Assembly: GCF_026625885.1 (NCBI RefSeq)
Contig: NZ_CP113068.1
Span: 310,001-374,000 of the forward strand
Direction of reading: 5' to 3'
DNA: 64,000 nucleotides
From: Roseateles sp. SL47
Lineage (GTDB): Bacteria; Pseudomonadota; Gammaproteobacteria; Burkholderiales; Burkholderiaceae_C
Part shown: positions 43,702-51,970 of the stretch, piece after piece
Numbering within the stretch: position 1 is the stretch's first letter
Layout of the letters: each line of letters opens with the position of its first letter
Position numbers and translations under genes: made by a program
The notes under the pieces: generated by a model
What the model was told of the DNA's origin: nothing
What the model saw: only the letters and a program-made list of their open reading frames with translations
Databases searched by the model: none

Positions 43702-43930
43702 CCCGCACCCAATGAATCACCTTGCCGTGAAGAACCTGCCGATCGAAGGGACCGCCTCGATTCGGAGCGTTTGAGCCACGTACGGATCGCGGACGACGTC
43801 ATTGGAATCTCCTCCAGTTCATACCCTCCACAGCAGTCACTGGTGTTTGAATCATCGCTTCGCTGGAACACCCGTATTCATCGGGCATGCACCTTGCCGC
43901 GCTCCCCGTCAGCATCCTTGGAGCCTTCGC

Positions 43931-45034
43931 ATGAGTCCATTCACCGACATCCAGCCGGTTGTCTTCACGCCAGACATGGAACAGCCCGCGCCGGACGAGA
44001 TTGCCACCATCACCGAACTGGTCGAGGTCTTCCTTGGCATGGCACATACGGTGGCCGACTATGAAGGGCATGCCTTCCGCGCCGTTCATGCCAAGGGTCA
44101 TGCCTTGCTGCGCGGCAAGCTCACCGTGCTGAAGGACCTGCCGCCCGCTTATGCACAAGGCCTGTTCGCGCAGCCCGGGGAGTACAACGCCATCATGCGA
44201 ATGTCTTCCCCCCCGGCGGAACAATTGTCCGATCAGGTGTCCACACCGCGAGCCATCGCACTCAAGCTGATGAGTGTTCCCGGCGAGCGGGTCCCCGAAT
44301 CGCGGGACCACGACACTCAGGACTTCCTGATGGTCAACGCACCGGCCTTCACGCGTCCGGGCCCCAAGGAGTTTCTCCGGGATGCCAAGCTGCTCGCCAC
44401 CACCACCGAGAAGGCACCTGAAGCCAAGGAGATGCTGTCCACCGTGCTGCGCACCGCCGAGAAAGTGATCGAAGCGTTTGGGGGAGAGAGCGAGACGCTC
44501 AAGACCATGGGCGGTGAACCCGCCACGCACCCGCTGGGCGATACCTTCTATGCCCAGACCCCTTTCCTGTACGGTCCCTACATGGCCAAGTTCGCGTTGG
44601 CACCCGTGTCACCAACGCTGGTGGCACTGACGGACCGCCCCCTCGACAGTGAGGACGAGGACGCGCAACGCCACGCCATCTCCGCCTTCTTCCATGATGG
44701 CGGCGGCGCACCGGCCGAATGGGAACTGCGCGTTCAACTCTGCACGGATCTGGAACACATGCCCATCGAGGACGCCTCGGTGGAATGGCCGCAGGACAAG
44801 AGCCCGTTTGTGGCGGTGGCCTCGCTGGTGATGCCCCCTCAGCAGAGCTGGCTGCAGGGCCGCAGCCAGGTGGAGGAAGATGAGTTGGCCTTTGACCCGT
44901 GGCACACCGTGGCGGCCCACCGGCCGCTGGGCGCCTTGAACCGGGCGCGCAAGGTGGTGCTCGCGGCGTCGCGACACTTCCGGGGGGCTTTTAACCGCTG
45001 CCCGATTCACGAGCCGAAACTGCGTCGCGCCTAG
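43931..45034 (+). CDS. Catalase-fold heme protein, proximal ligand unclear
   Basis: 367 residues of the stand-alone catalase-like family (y4iL/SrpA type). The distal histidine is His53 in FRAVHAKGHALL and the heme-pocket Asn is in FLMVNAPAF. Near the C terminus, where the family has Arg-x-x-x-Tyr with Tyr as the iron ligand, the sequence reads Arg340-Lys-Val-Val-Leu344, so the tyrosine appears to be absent. Activity as a peroxidase or catalase is therefore in doubt. The ATG at 43931 fits best; an upstream frame gives a non-homologous tail. Confidence 0.78.
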   Translation: MSPFTDIQPVVFTPDMEQPAPDEIATITELVEVFLGMAHTVADYEGHAFRAVHAKGHALLRGKLTVLKDLPPAYAQGLFAQPGEYNAIMRMSSPPAEQLSDQVSTPRAIALKLMSVPGERVPESRDHDTQDFLMVNAPAFTRPGPKEFLRDAKLLATTTEKAPEAKEMLSTVLRTAEKVIEAFGGESETLKTMGGEPATHPLGDTFYAQTPFLYGPYMAKFALAPVSPTLVALTDRPLDSEDEDAQRHAISAFFHDGGGAPAEWELRVQLCTDLEHMPIEDASVEWPQDKSPFVAVASLVMPPQQSWLQGRSQVEEDELAFDPWHTVAAHRPLGALNRARKVVLAASRHFRGAFNRCPIHEPKLRRA

Positions 45035-45076
45035 GCCCTACGGCAAAGGGTCGCGCAGGCGGCGCCGCGACCGCCT

Positions 45077-46171
45077 TCAGCTGGCAACGTCCGCCGTTGC
45101 CAGACGCTGCTGCTGGCGCGCCCGTTTCACCTCATACATGCGCGCATCAGCCAGTTGCAAGGCTTCCTCAGCGGTCAGGCCGACCGGATTGAGCGGCACC
45201 ACACCAACGCTGGCGCCCCCATACTGGACGAACTGACCGTCCAATTCGAAGCGGCCGACCGTGGCCAGGCTGGCCCGCTGTTCCAGCGTATGGGCGGCCT
45301 GCAAGGCGTCTGCGTGGTCAAGGCTGGGCCCGCTACTGGCAGGCCGTGCCCGCAGGTCGACGCCAGGGCCGACCACCACAAATTCGTCTCCGCCCATCCG
45401 GGCCAGCATGTCGGACCCGCGCATCTCCAGGGACAGGCGCTGCGCCACTTCCTGCAAGAAGCGGTCACCAGCCTGATGGCCCAGGCGGTCATTGATGGCC
45501 TTGAAACCATCCAGATCGATGCAGCCGACCAGCAGGCTGGACCCATCCCGGCTCGCGCGCTGGATCAGCCGCTGCAGTTCATCAAACAGGGCCCGGCGGT
45601 TGGGCAGGCCGGTCAATGGATCGGTCAGCGCGAAAGTGGCCAGTTGTTCGTTGGCCGCTCGCAATTCCTCCACCAGGCGTTCGCGCTCGATGAATTGGCC
45701 GACCAGGGAAGAAAACAGTGTCAGCACCGACAGCGCCTCGGGCCGGACCTCCTGCCGCTGCGCACTGGCTGCACACAAGGTGCCCATCAGCGCGCCATCT
45801 TCCGTCCGCACCGGGGTGCTGACGTAGGTCTGAATACCCAGACGGCGCGCCGGTTCGCTGTCACCCCAGCGCTCGGGCACATCGCTGCAGGCGACCACGC
45901 CCTCGTCCAGCGCTCGTTTGCACAGGGTGTCTTCCCAGGCCACGACCAGTCCTTCGGGAATCTGGAGGCTGCCCGCGTTGCGGGCCAGCCGCACCTGCTG
46001 CTGGCCGCCACGCTCATCCACCGAGGTCAGGTAGGTGGATTCGAGGCCCGTGACGGCCCCCAGCATGTCCAGCAGCGGGCGGGTGAGCTGTTCAAGATTC
46101 CGGGCCGTGGGAACGGTGCTGGACAACTGGGCAATCAGGGCATCCAAGATATAGCGCGTCGAGAGCGTCAA
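45077..46171 (-). CDS. GAF-GGDEF diguanylate cyclase
   Basis: 364 residues. GAF domain at about 20-165 (GIQTYVSTPVRTEDGALMGTLC), then a helical linker and GGDEF at about 185-350 with an intact signature MGGDEF and an inhibitory RxxD (RGSD) ahead of it. No membrane helix, so it is cytoplasmic. It should make cyclic-di-GMP in response to a small ligand bound by GAF. It converges on the catalase-like gene. Confidence 0.9.
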   Translation of the reverse strand: MTLSTRYILDALIAQLSSTVPTARNLEQLTRPLLDMLGAVTGLESTYLTSVDERGGQQQVRLARNAGSLQIPEGLVVAWEDTLCKRALDEGVVACSDVPERWGDSEPARRLGIQTYVSTPVRTEDGALMGTLCAASAQRQEVRPEALSVLTLFSSLVGQFIERERLVEELRAANEQLATFALTDPLTGLPNRRALFDELQRLIQRASRDGSSLLVGCIDLDGFKAINDRLGHQAGDRFLQEVAQRLSLEMRGSDMLARMGGDEFVVVGPGVDLRARPASSGPSLDHADALQAAHTLEQRASLATVGRFELDGQFVQYGGASVGVVPLNPVGLTAEEALQLADARMYEVKRARQQQRLATADVAS

Positions 46172-46197
46172 ACGCGCTGATCTTAGCCTGAGGGGCC

Positions 46198-46515
46198 TCA
46201 GGCGCCGCGTGCGTAGTCTCCGAGCCCCGGAACCACCCCGTCACCGTCGTTGGAATCCCGGGTGGGGAAGCCCAGGGCCGGGCGGCTGTGGCGTTGCAAG
46301 GCCTCGCCGGGATTGGCCACCCCTGCGACCCTGGAAATGCCCTCGGCGGGCGGCGTGGCGGCCATGCCGTCACCACCGCTCTTCGGCATCAACAGCGGCT
46401 GGTCCGCACCGTGGCGTTGCCAGCCGCTGCTCAGCGAGGCGCGGGCGCCGCGCATGGCGTAATACCCCAGCGCGGCGACGCCGCTGAGCACTACGATTCG
46501 AGTCAGGCTACTCAT
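46198..46515 (-). CDS. Small membrane-anchored protein of unknown function
   Basis: 105 residues. AAGGAA precedes the ATG. One N-terminal hydrophobic segment (about 6-22, VVLSGVAALGYYAM) is followed by a Gly/Ala/Pro-rich hydrophilic tail. It lies 26 bp before the GAF-GGDEF gene on the same strand and may share its transcript. No family recognised. Confidence 0.6.
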   Translation of the reverse strand: MSSLTRIVVLSGVAALGYYAMRGARASLSSGWQRHGADQPLLMPKSGGDGMAATPPAEGISRVAGVANPGEALQRHSRPALGFPTRDSNDGDGVVPGLGDYARGA

Positions 46516-46675
46516 GTGGATTCCTTGGTGGTTGGAGGGAAGTTGAGGCCACTCCGGCAGGCGGCGCGCCCAGGCTTTTCGGGATGTTTCCGGGTGGTTC
46601 TACTGGTCTCCGTCGCCCCCTTCCAGGCTCGCGACTTGCCACCCCCCTTCCATCCATTTCCCGAAGGAGCCCACC

Positions 46676-46963
46676 ATGGGACAAGAAAGCACCTATCGCG
46701 GCGTGACCTATGGGGTCGAAGCCGTGCCGGTGGGCCAGGACGCCTGGCACGGCCGATTCCACCTGCTGGACGGCAGCGCCTCCGGAGACGTGGATGCACT
46801 GCATCCATCGATGGATACGGTCTGGGGCAGCGAAAACGAAGCGCTGACCTACGCCACCGAGGCGGCCTGCCACGCCATCGAGATCCTGCAAACCGGCCGT
46901 CCTCAGGGTCAGGGTCACGGCAGTCCGTCCTCGGAGCGACGCTTCAACAGCCTGGGTCAATGA
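46676..46963 (+). CDS. Small soluble protein, possible homologue of the 47.2-kb gene
   Basis: 95 residues; AAGGAG six bases before the ATG. The pattern (WHGRFHLLDGSA, SENEALTYATEAACHAIEIL) is similar to the product encoded at 47223-47453 on the other strand (FQGRFILRAQDEG, SEEEALRHADQVARQYI): both have a GRF strand followed by Ser-Glu-x-Glu-Ala-Leu and a helix. They may be a diverged pair. Function unknown. Confidence 0.6.
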   Translation: MGQESTYRGVTYGVEAVPVGQDAWHGRFHLLDGSASGDVDALHPSMDTVWGSENEALTYATEAACHAIEILQTGRPQGQGHGSPSSERRFNSLGQ

Positions 46964-46976
46964 CAGGAGCGTTCCC

Positions 46977-47171
46977 TTACGCGCTCCCCCGCGCGCCCAA
47001 CGCCCTCGACACCGCCGTGGCGCTGGCCTGATTGGCATGGTCGGCACTCATGCGCACCGCTGCAGTCAGCTGCTCCATGGCGGACGCTGTCTGCTCCAGG
47101 GCTCCGGCCTGCGCTTCCCTGCGGGCCGACAGGTCGGCATTGCCCTTCGCCACCACATGCAGGGTGAGATC
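46977..47171 (-). pseudogene. Methyl-accepting chemotaxis protein fragment
   Basis: In one minus-strand frame the sequence reads DLTLHVVAKGNADLSARREAQ, then ALEQTASAMEQLTAAVRMSAD and ends in TAA. The second part is the start of the chemoreceptor signalling helix (normally ADLSARTEQQASSLEETAASMEEL). No start codon, membrane region or the hairpin tip remain, and the upstream LAEEVAK (about 47172-47200) is in another frame. It is a decayed gene, about 64 codons. Confidence 0.75.
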
Positions 47172-47222
47172 TCTTTTGCCACCTCCTCCGCCAACGTAAT
47201 CTGCAAACGAGGCATTCGAGCT

Positions 47223-47453
47223 TCAGGCCTGATCCGCAAATGTGGTGATGTACTGGCGTGCCACCTGATCCGCATGTCGCAAGGCTTCTTCTTCACTGGA
47301 CCATTCATCGTCCAGTTCATGCCAGCGGGTGTTGTCCATCTGCCCTTCGTCCTGAGCACGCAGGATGAAGCGCCCCTGGAAGGGGCCGTTGCCTCGGGCG
47401 GCCAGCACGTAGGTGCGGCCTTTATGTTGGCGGAGGTTTTGTTGCTGCTGCAT
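47223..47453 (-). CDS. Small soluble protein, possible homologue of the 46.7-kb gene
   Basis: 76 residues from the ATG at 47453; the ribosome site is weak. A longer frame to 47570 would add residues that look non-coding. It begins Gln-rich (MQQQQNLRQHKG) and then matches the 46.7-kb product in pattern (see there). It lies directly before the chemoreceptor fragment on the same strand. Confidence 0.5.
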   Translation of the reverse strand: MQQQQNLRQHKGRTYVLAARGNGPFQGRFILRAQDEGQMDNTRWHELDDEWSSEEEALRHADQVARQYITTFADQA

Positions 47454-47669
47454 ACACAAGGGCCCGGAACCGACGGCCCACGGGCGGTGCTGACAGACCA
47501 CGGCAGGGCACTCGGTGCGACACCACAGCGAGTGGACGTGCCCGCGTTTTACACCCCAGCGCTGCTTCACAGTATGAAAAACCGCAATGGAAAAGCGTGA
47601 TGCAGCGCAGCAATAAGCGGACTTTTTTCTGTCGATGCGGGAGGGACGGCCCGGCCCATGCCTTCCCGC

Positions 47670-48683
47670 TCAGGCGCTTTCGCGCGCCAGCAGTTCGCAA
47701 TGGAAGGCGGTCATCCGGGGCGGGGTCTGGCCCTCGGCCAGGGCCAGGATCAACTGCGCCGCGCTGGCGCCGATCTCCCGGGCCGGTGGACGGATGGTGC
47801 TGAGGCTGGGCAGCAGCTTGTCGGAAAAGGCGTAATCCCCAAACCCAAACAGCGCCACATCGTCCGGCACGGACAGCCGCTGCCGCTGGGCTGCCAGCAC
47901 TGCGCCGCACGCCAGGTTGTCGTTGGCAAAGAAGATGGCCCGGGGCCGGCCCCGGCTGCGGGCCAGCAAGGCATCCAGCGCCTGCGCCCCGGCGGCCAGT
48001 GGGTCGGCTTCCGTGGGGGTGTAGAACATCGGCTCCAGGCCGCATTCCTTCAGCGCTTCCGCATAACCTTCACAGCGCTCCTGCGCACTGAGGTCGCCGG
48101 CGGCGCTGTTGTGGACAAACGCAATCCGTCTGTAGCCCTGCCCAGTGAGGTAGCGCACGCCCTCCCGTCCCACTTCACGGTGGGAGAACCCGATCTGATA
48201 GGGCTTGCGGCGCGCGGCCAGGTCCCAGGTTTCAATCACCGGCACACCGGCCGACTCGATCAAGCGCTCCGTGCCCGTGCTGTGATGCCGGCTGGTAAGT
48301 ACCAGCGCCGCAGGTTGCCAGCCCAGGAAGGCCCGCACCGCACGCTCTTCCGTCTCCAGCGAGAAATAGCTGGAGGCCAGCAGCAGTTGATAACCCGCCG
48401 ACGACAGACCATCGGAGAGCGACTGCAGGGTGTGCGCAAAGATGGGCCCGGAGATGTTGGGGACCACCATCGCCACCACCTTGTTGTGCGCCGACGCCAG
48501 CCCCCCGGCCGCCAGATTGGGCACGTAGTTCAGCGCCTCCACGGCGGTCTGGATGCGCAGCCGGGCTTCTTGGCCCACCCGCGCCGGCTCATTGAAAAAA
48601 CGCGACACGGTGATGGCCGACACCCCGGCCTGGGCCGCCACATCGGCGAGCGTGGGTCGGTCCGTGGCCCGGCGTTTACGCAT
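47670..48683 (-). CDS. LacI-family transcription regulator
   Basis: 337 residues. The LacI helix-turn-helix and hinge are at 1-60 (PTLADVAAQAGVSAITVSRF and VEALNYVPNLAAGGLAS). The effector domain follows (about 65-330), of the GntR/gluconate-repressor type with IFFANDNLACGAVL and ALFGFGDYAFSD. A TTG 12 bp upstream is an alternative start. Its likely operator, a perfect 14-bp palindrome, lies 95 bp upstream, in front of the collapsed gene cluster, so the regulator seems to have outlived its target genes. Confidence 0.9.
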   Translation of the reverse strand: MRKRRATDRPTLADVAAQAGVSAITVSRFFNEPARVGQEARLRIQTAVEALNYVPNLAAGGLASAHNKVVAMVVPNISGPIFAHTLQSLSDGLSSAGYQLLLASSYFSLETEERAVRAFLGWQPAALVLTSRHHSTGTERLIESAGVPVIETWDLAARRKPYQIGFSHREVGREGVRYLTGQGYRRIAFVHNSAAGDLSAQERCEGYAEALKECGLEPMFYTPTEADPLAAGAQALDALLARSRGRPRAIFFANDNLACGAVLAAQRQRLSVPDDVALFGFGDYAFSDKLLPSLSTIRPPAREIGASAAQLILALAEGQTPPRMTAFHCELLARESA

Positions 48684-48777
48684 GAACGGACTCAAGTCGG
48701 CGACGACGGAAATCGAGTAACCAAATCATCTTTTCTGCTTTGACGTTGAACTGCTGCGCTCCCGATGATGCGGGCCA

Positions 48778-48791
48778 TGTTAGCGCTAACA
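48778..48791. promoter_or_regulatory. LacI-type operator, perfect 14-bp palindrome
   Basis: TGTTAGCGCTAACA is a perfect palindrome with the central CG of LacI/GalR-family sites. It lies 45 bp before the TonB receptor relic and between it and the LacI gene. Confidence 0.8.
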
Positions 48792-48836
48792 CAGCGCGAG
48801 TGTCGTTGATCGCTTCTGCAATAAACGGAGATCGTC

Positions 48837-49079
48837 ATGCGTCCCACGTCTATCGGGAAAACGTCTTCCAGTCCGGCAACTGGGAGACCTGACCACCGTC
48901 CGCAACCCTGGTTGGGGGCCGCCATGGTGGTGGCGGCCGGCCTGGTGTCGGCCACACTGCCGGTGACGGCGCAGGCGGAGCCGGAAGCCGCCGATGTCAA
49001 GGCGGCTGCGGCCCCCACCGACAGCCATCAGCTCCCCACCGTCACCGTGACATCGGCCAAACGCAGCGAATCGCTGCAG
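48837..49079 (+). pseudogene. TonB-dependent receptor, N-terminal fragment only
   Basis: From an ATG with GGAG upstream: a signal peptide (ending about residue 43, VTAQAEPEAA), a linker and the TonB-box/plug start LPTVTVTSAKRSESLQ. At 49080 the homology stops and the sequence switches, out of frame, to the end of a monooxygenase. More than 600 codons of the receptor are missing. Confidence 0.75.
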
Positions 49080-49293
49080 ACCCGGCGCCGCCGACGGCTT
49101 CAACCTGATGGCACCGGTGCTGCCCACCGGCTTTGAAGCCATCACCCGCCTGCTGGTGCCGGAGTTGCGCCGCCGTGGCCTGGTGCGCGAACGCTATGAA
49201 GGTCGCACCCTGCGCGACCACCTGGGCCTGCTCCGTCCCGCTCACCGCCGCCCGGCGGATCACGTCGCCGCTTTGCAGGAGCCTCAAGCATGA
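49080..49293 (+). pseudogene. LLM-class flavin monooxygenase (NtaA/SnaA type), C-terminal fragment
   Basis: In the frame of codon 49087: ADGFNLMAPVLPTGFE, then LLVPELRRRGLVRERYEGRT and LRDHLGLLRP. This is the conserved end of NtaA/SnaA/DszA-type flavin-dependent monooxygenases, which are often sulfur-compound enzymes. The N-terminal part is missing. The stop overlaps the next ATG by 4 bp (ATGA), evidence of the former operon. Confidence 0.78.
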
Positions 49294-49613
49294 AACGCCG
49301 CCAATTCCTCACCTCTGCCTCCACCGCCGTGGCCGCCGCTGCAGCCGCCCTGCCGATCGCCTCCCCAGCCGCCGCCGCATCGGGCGACAAGGTGCTGCGT
49401 GTGGGTTTCCAGAAGGGAGGGCTGCTGCTGCAGTTGCAGCAACGGGTGCGCTTCGGCGCCCGGCTGCTGGACGACACCATTGCAGCCGACCAGCAACGCA
49501 TGGCCGATGCCTTTGCCGCGCAGCGCCTGATCCCCCGACCGGTGCGCGTGCGGGAGGCCTGGGCGCCGGCGCTCTACCCGGGGAAGGGCGGCGGTGGGGC
49601 GTCAGGTGGGTGA
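49290..49613 (+). pseudogene. Sulfonate-type ABC substrate-binding protein with internal deletion
   Basis: The first 53 residues (signal MKRRQFLTSAS and KVLRVGFQKGGLLLQLQQR) match the start of SsuA-like sulfonate-binding proteins. They run in frame into the last 40 (DDTIAADQQRMADAFAAQRL, IPRPVRVREAW), which match the SsuA end. About 200 central residues are absent. It cannot bind a ligand as a two-lobed protein; only a 107-residue remnant could be made. Confidence 0.75.
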
Positions 49614-49734
49614 GTCCCGGCCAGGTCCAGGGGGGAGTTTCAGGAAAGCCTCGGCTGTGTCTCAGGTGAGCGCATCCGACGCCACAATGCAGGCCACCGC
49701 CCGCAAGGATGGCGTTGCACAACGAGAGACCCCC

Positions 49735-50715
49735 ATGCCCAGCCCATCGATTCCCCTTCAGCAGTCCTTCCCTTCCGTCAGCCCCCTGGCCTTTGGCTGC
49801 ATGGGCCTGGGCGGTTCCTGGGACGAGTCCCCCTACACCGAAGACCATGTGGCGCATGCCCATGCCGCCGTCGAAGCGGCACTGGACATCGGTGTCACCC
49901 TGTTTGATCACGCGGACATCTACACCCGTGGCAAGGCCGAGTCCGTCTTTGGTGAACTGATGCGGCGCCAACCGTCCTTGCGCGACCGCATCGTGCTGCA
50001 GAGCAAATGCGGCATCCGTTTTGCAGATGCCGAGGGCCCCAAGCGTTTTGACCTGTCCCGCGACTACATCGTCTCCGCCGTGGAAGCCAGCCTGAAGCGG
50101 CTGGGCACCGAACGCCTGGACATTCTGCTTTTGCACCGCCCGGACCCGCTGTGGGAGCCGGAAGACATCGCCCTGGCCTTCCGGCAGTTGCGTGAGCAGG
50201 GCAAGGTGCTGCAGTTCGGCGTCTCCAACATGCATGCCGCCCAGATGGCCTGGCTGAGCCGCTCGCTGGACCAGCCGCTGGTGGTGAACCAGTTCGAGAT
50301 CGGGCTGGGGCATCTGGAGCCGATCGAATCGGGCACCACCTTCAATGACCGGCAGGCGGCTCACCGCCCGGGCAGCCTGGCCTGGAACGGCACGCTGGAG
50401 CATTGCCAGCAGCACGGCATCCAGGTGCAGGCCTGGGCGGCACTGGCGCGCGGCCGGTTCAGTGGCGACACCGCCAAGGACCCCGCCGACGAGCCGGCCC
50501 GGCAACTGGTGCATCAACTGGCCGAACGGCACGGCGTGTCCACCGAAGGGGTGCTGCTCGCCTGGCTGATGCGCCACCCGGCCCGCATCCAGCCGGTGAT
50601 CGGCAGCAGCCAGCCCGCACGCATCCGCGCCTGTGGGGACGCACTCCGGCTGCAGCTGACACGCGGCGAGTGGTATGCGCTGTATGAAGCGGCGCGCGGT
50701 CAGGCGCTGCCCTGA
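49735..50715 (+). CDS. Aldo/keto reductase (YdhF-like)
   Basis: 326 residues, a TIM barrel using NADPH to reduce carbonyls. The catalytic tetrad is visible: Asp and Tyr in LFDHADIYTRGKAE, Lys in VLQSKCGIRF, His in LLHRPDPLWEPED. The C-terminal nucleotide-binding part is GSSQPARI. The start at 49735 begins MPSPSIPLQQS; upstream frame is not protein-like. The substrate is unknown. It may have been a downstream member of the deleted cluster, but nothing proves it. Confidence 0.9.
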   Translation: MPSPSIPLQQSFPSVSPLAFGCMGLGGSWDESPYTEDHVAHAHAAVEAALDIGVTLFDHADIYTRGKAESVFGELMRRQPSLRDRIVLQSKCGIRFADAEGPKRFDLSRDYIVSAVEASLKRLGTERLDILLLHRPDPLWEPEDIALAFRQLREQGKVLQFGVSNMHAAQMAWLSRSLDQPLVVNQFEIGLGHLEPIESGTTFNDRQAAHRPGSLAWNGTLEHCQQHGIQVQAWAALARGRFSGDTAKDPADEPARQLVHQLAERHGVSTEGVLLAWLMRHPARIQPVIGSSQPARIRACGDALRLQLTRGEWYALYEAARGQALP

Positions 50716-50751
50716 GGTCTCAAAGAGCGACCTGGCGAGAGATCCGGTGGG

Positions 50752-50787
50752 CGCGTTGGTGGGAGCGTTGGTGGGAGCGTTGGTGAG
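50752..50787. repeat. 12-bp tandem repeat, three copies
   Basis: CGCGTTGGTGGG, AGCGTTGGTGGG and AGCGTTGGTGAG follow one another between the reductase stop and the convergent nitronate monooxygenase gene. Confidence 0.85.
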
Positions 50788-50820
50788 CGGCCCGTCCGGC
50801 CACTCGCTGAGCGCAAACCT

Positions 50821-51885
50821 TCAGTCAAACGCCTGCGCCAATTCCTGCACCAGCTCGGCGGCACCCACTTCCTTGAGCCCGCTGAAATTCTGACCGGCCC
50901 ACAGCGGCGAGAAATCGCCACTGCCCTCGGCTTCGGCCTTGGCGCGCAGCGGCGCCAAGGCATTGCCCGCCAGGGGGAAGGCCGGCGCCAGCTCATTAAT
51001 CGGTCCCACCTCGCGCATCAACCGGTTGACGATGCCGCGCGCCGGTCGCCCGGTCATCAGGTTGGTCAAGGCCGTGTGATGGCCGTCGGGCTGCCGCAGC
51101 ACCTGACGGTGCGGCGCACTGGTGATGGATTCATTGCACAGCAGGAAGGCCGTGCCCAGTTGCACCGCGCTGGCCCCGAGCGTCAGCGCCGCCCGGATGC
51201 TGGCCGCATCCACGATGCCACCGGCGGCAATCACCGGAATGCGCAGCGCCTTGACGACCTGCGGCAACAGCGCCAGCAGACCGGTCTGGCGGGTCAGGTC
51301 GGTGCTGAGGAAATGGCCGCGATGGCCACCGGCTTCCCAGCCCTGCGCAATCACCGCATCGGCCCCGTGGGCCTCCAGCCAGACGGCTTCTTCCACCGTG
51401 GTGGCGCTGGACAGCACCCGGCTGCCCCAGCCCTTGACCCGCGCCAGCAGGTCCGGTGCCGGTAGCCCGAAATGGAAGCTGATGATGGCTGGTTTAAACG
51501 CCTCCACCACGTCCGCCATTTCATGGCTGAAGGGCTGTCGGCCAAAGCCGCCGGTGATCGTGCTGGGGTCCACACCGAACTCGTTGTAATACGGGGCCAA
51601 CCGCTCGCGCCAGCGGGCTTCACGGGCCGGATCGGGCAGCGGCGGCACATGGGCGAAGAAGTTGACGTTGTAGGGCTGCTGCGTGCCAGCACTCAACAGC
51701 TGCAGCTCCCGTTGGAGCACGTCCGGCGTCAGTTGCGCAGCAGGCAAGGAGCCCAGCCCCCCTGCATTGCTCACGGCAACGGCCAGCTTGGCAAGCTGAG
51801 CGCCAGCCAATGGCGCCTGGATCAGCGGGAGCCGGGTGCCCAGCACCTGGGCGGCGAAGTCTGCGGGGGCAAGGGCAGTGGTCAT
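50821..51885 (-). CDS. Nitronate monooxygenase
   Basis: 354 residues, FMN TIM barrel. LIQAPLAGAQLAKLAVAVSNAGGLGSLP opens the family (written in part), GADAVIAQGWEAGGHRG contains the catalytic His, and AAGGIVDAASIRAAL plus GASAVQLGTAFLLCNES bind the phosphate. It oxidises nitronates such as propionate-3-nitronate to less toxic products. A single gene; ATG at 51885 preferred. Confidence 0.9.
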   Translation of the reverse strand: MTTALAPADFAAQVLGTRLPLIQAPLAGAQLAKLAVAVSNAGGLGSLPAAQLTPDVLQRELQLLSAGTQQPYNVNFFAHVPPLPDPAREARWRERLAPYYNEFGVDPSTITGGFGRQPFSHEMADVVEAFKPAIISFHFGLPAPDLLARVKGWGSRVLSSATTVEEAVWLEAHGADAVIAQGWEAGGHRGHFLSTDLTRQTGLLALLPQVVKALRIPVIAAGGIVDAASIRAALTLGASAVQLGTAFLLCNESITSAPHRQVLRQPDGHHTALTNLMTGRPARGIVNRLMREVGPINELAPAFPLAGNALAPLRAKAEAEGSGDFSPLWAGQNFSGLKEVGAAELVQELAQAFD

Positions 51886-51970
51886 GTCGGCGGATCCTGA
51901 GGGCAGGGAGTGATCACCCGCCCATCATCGCAAATCCGCGTCACCCCTGGCCCCGCAGGGGGCGCTCAGA

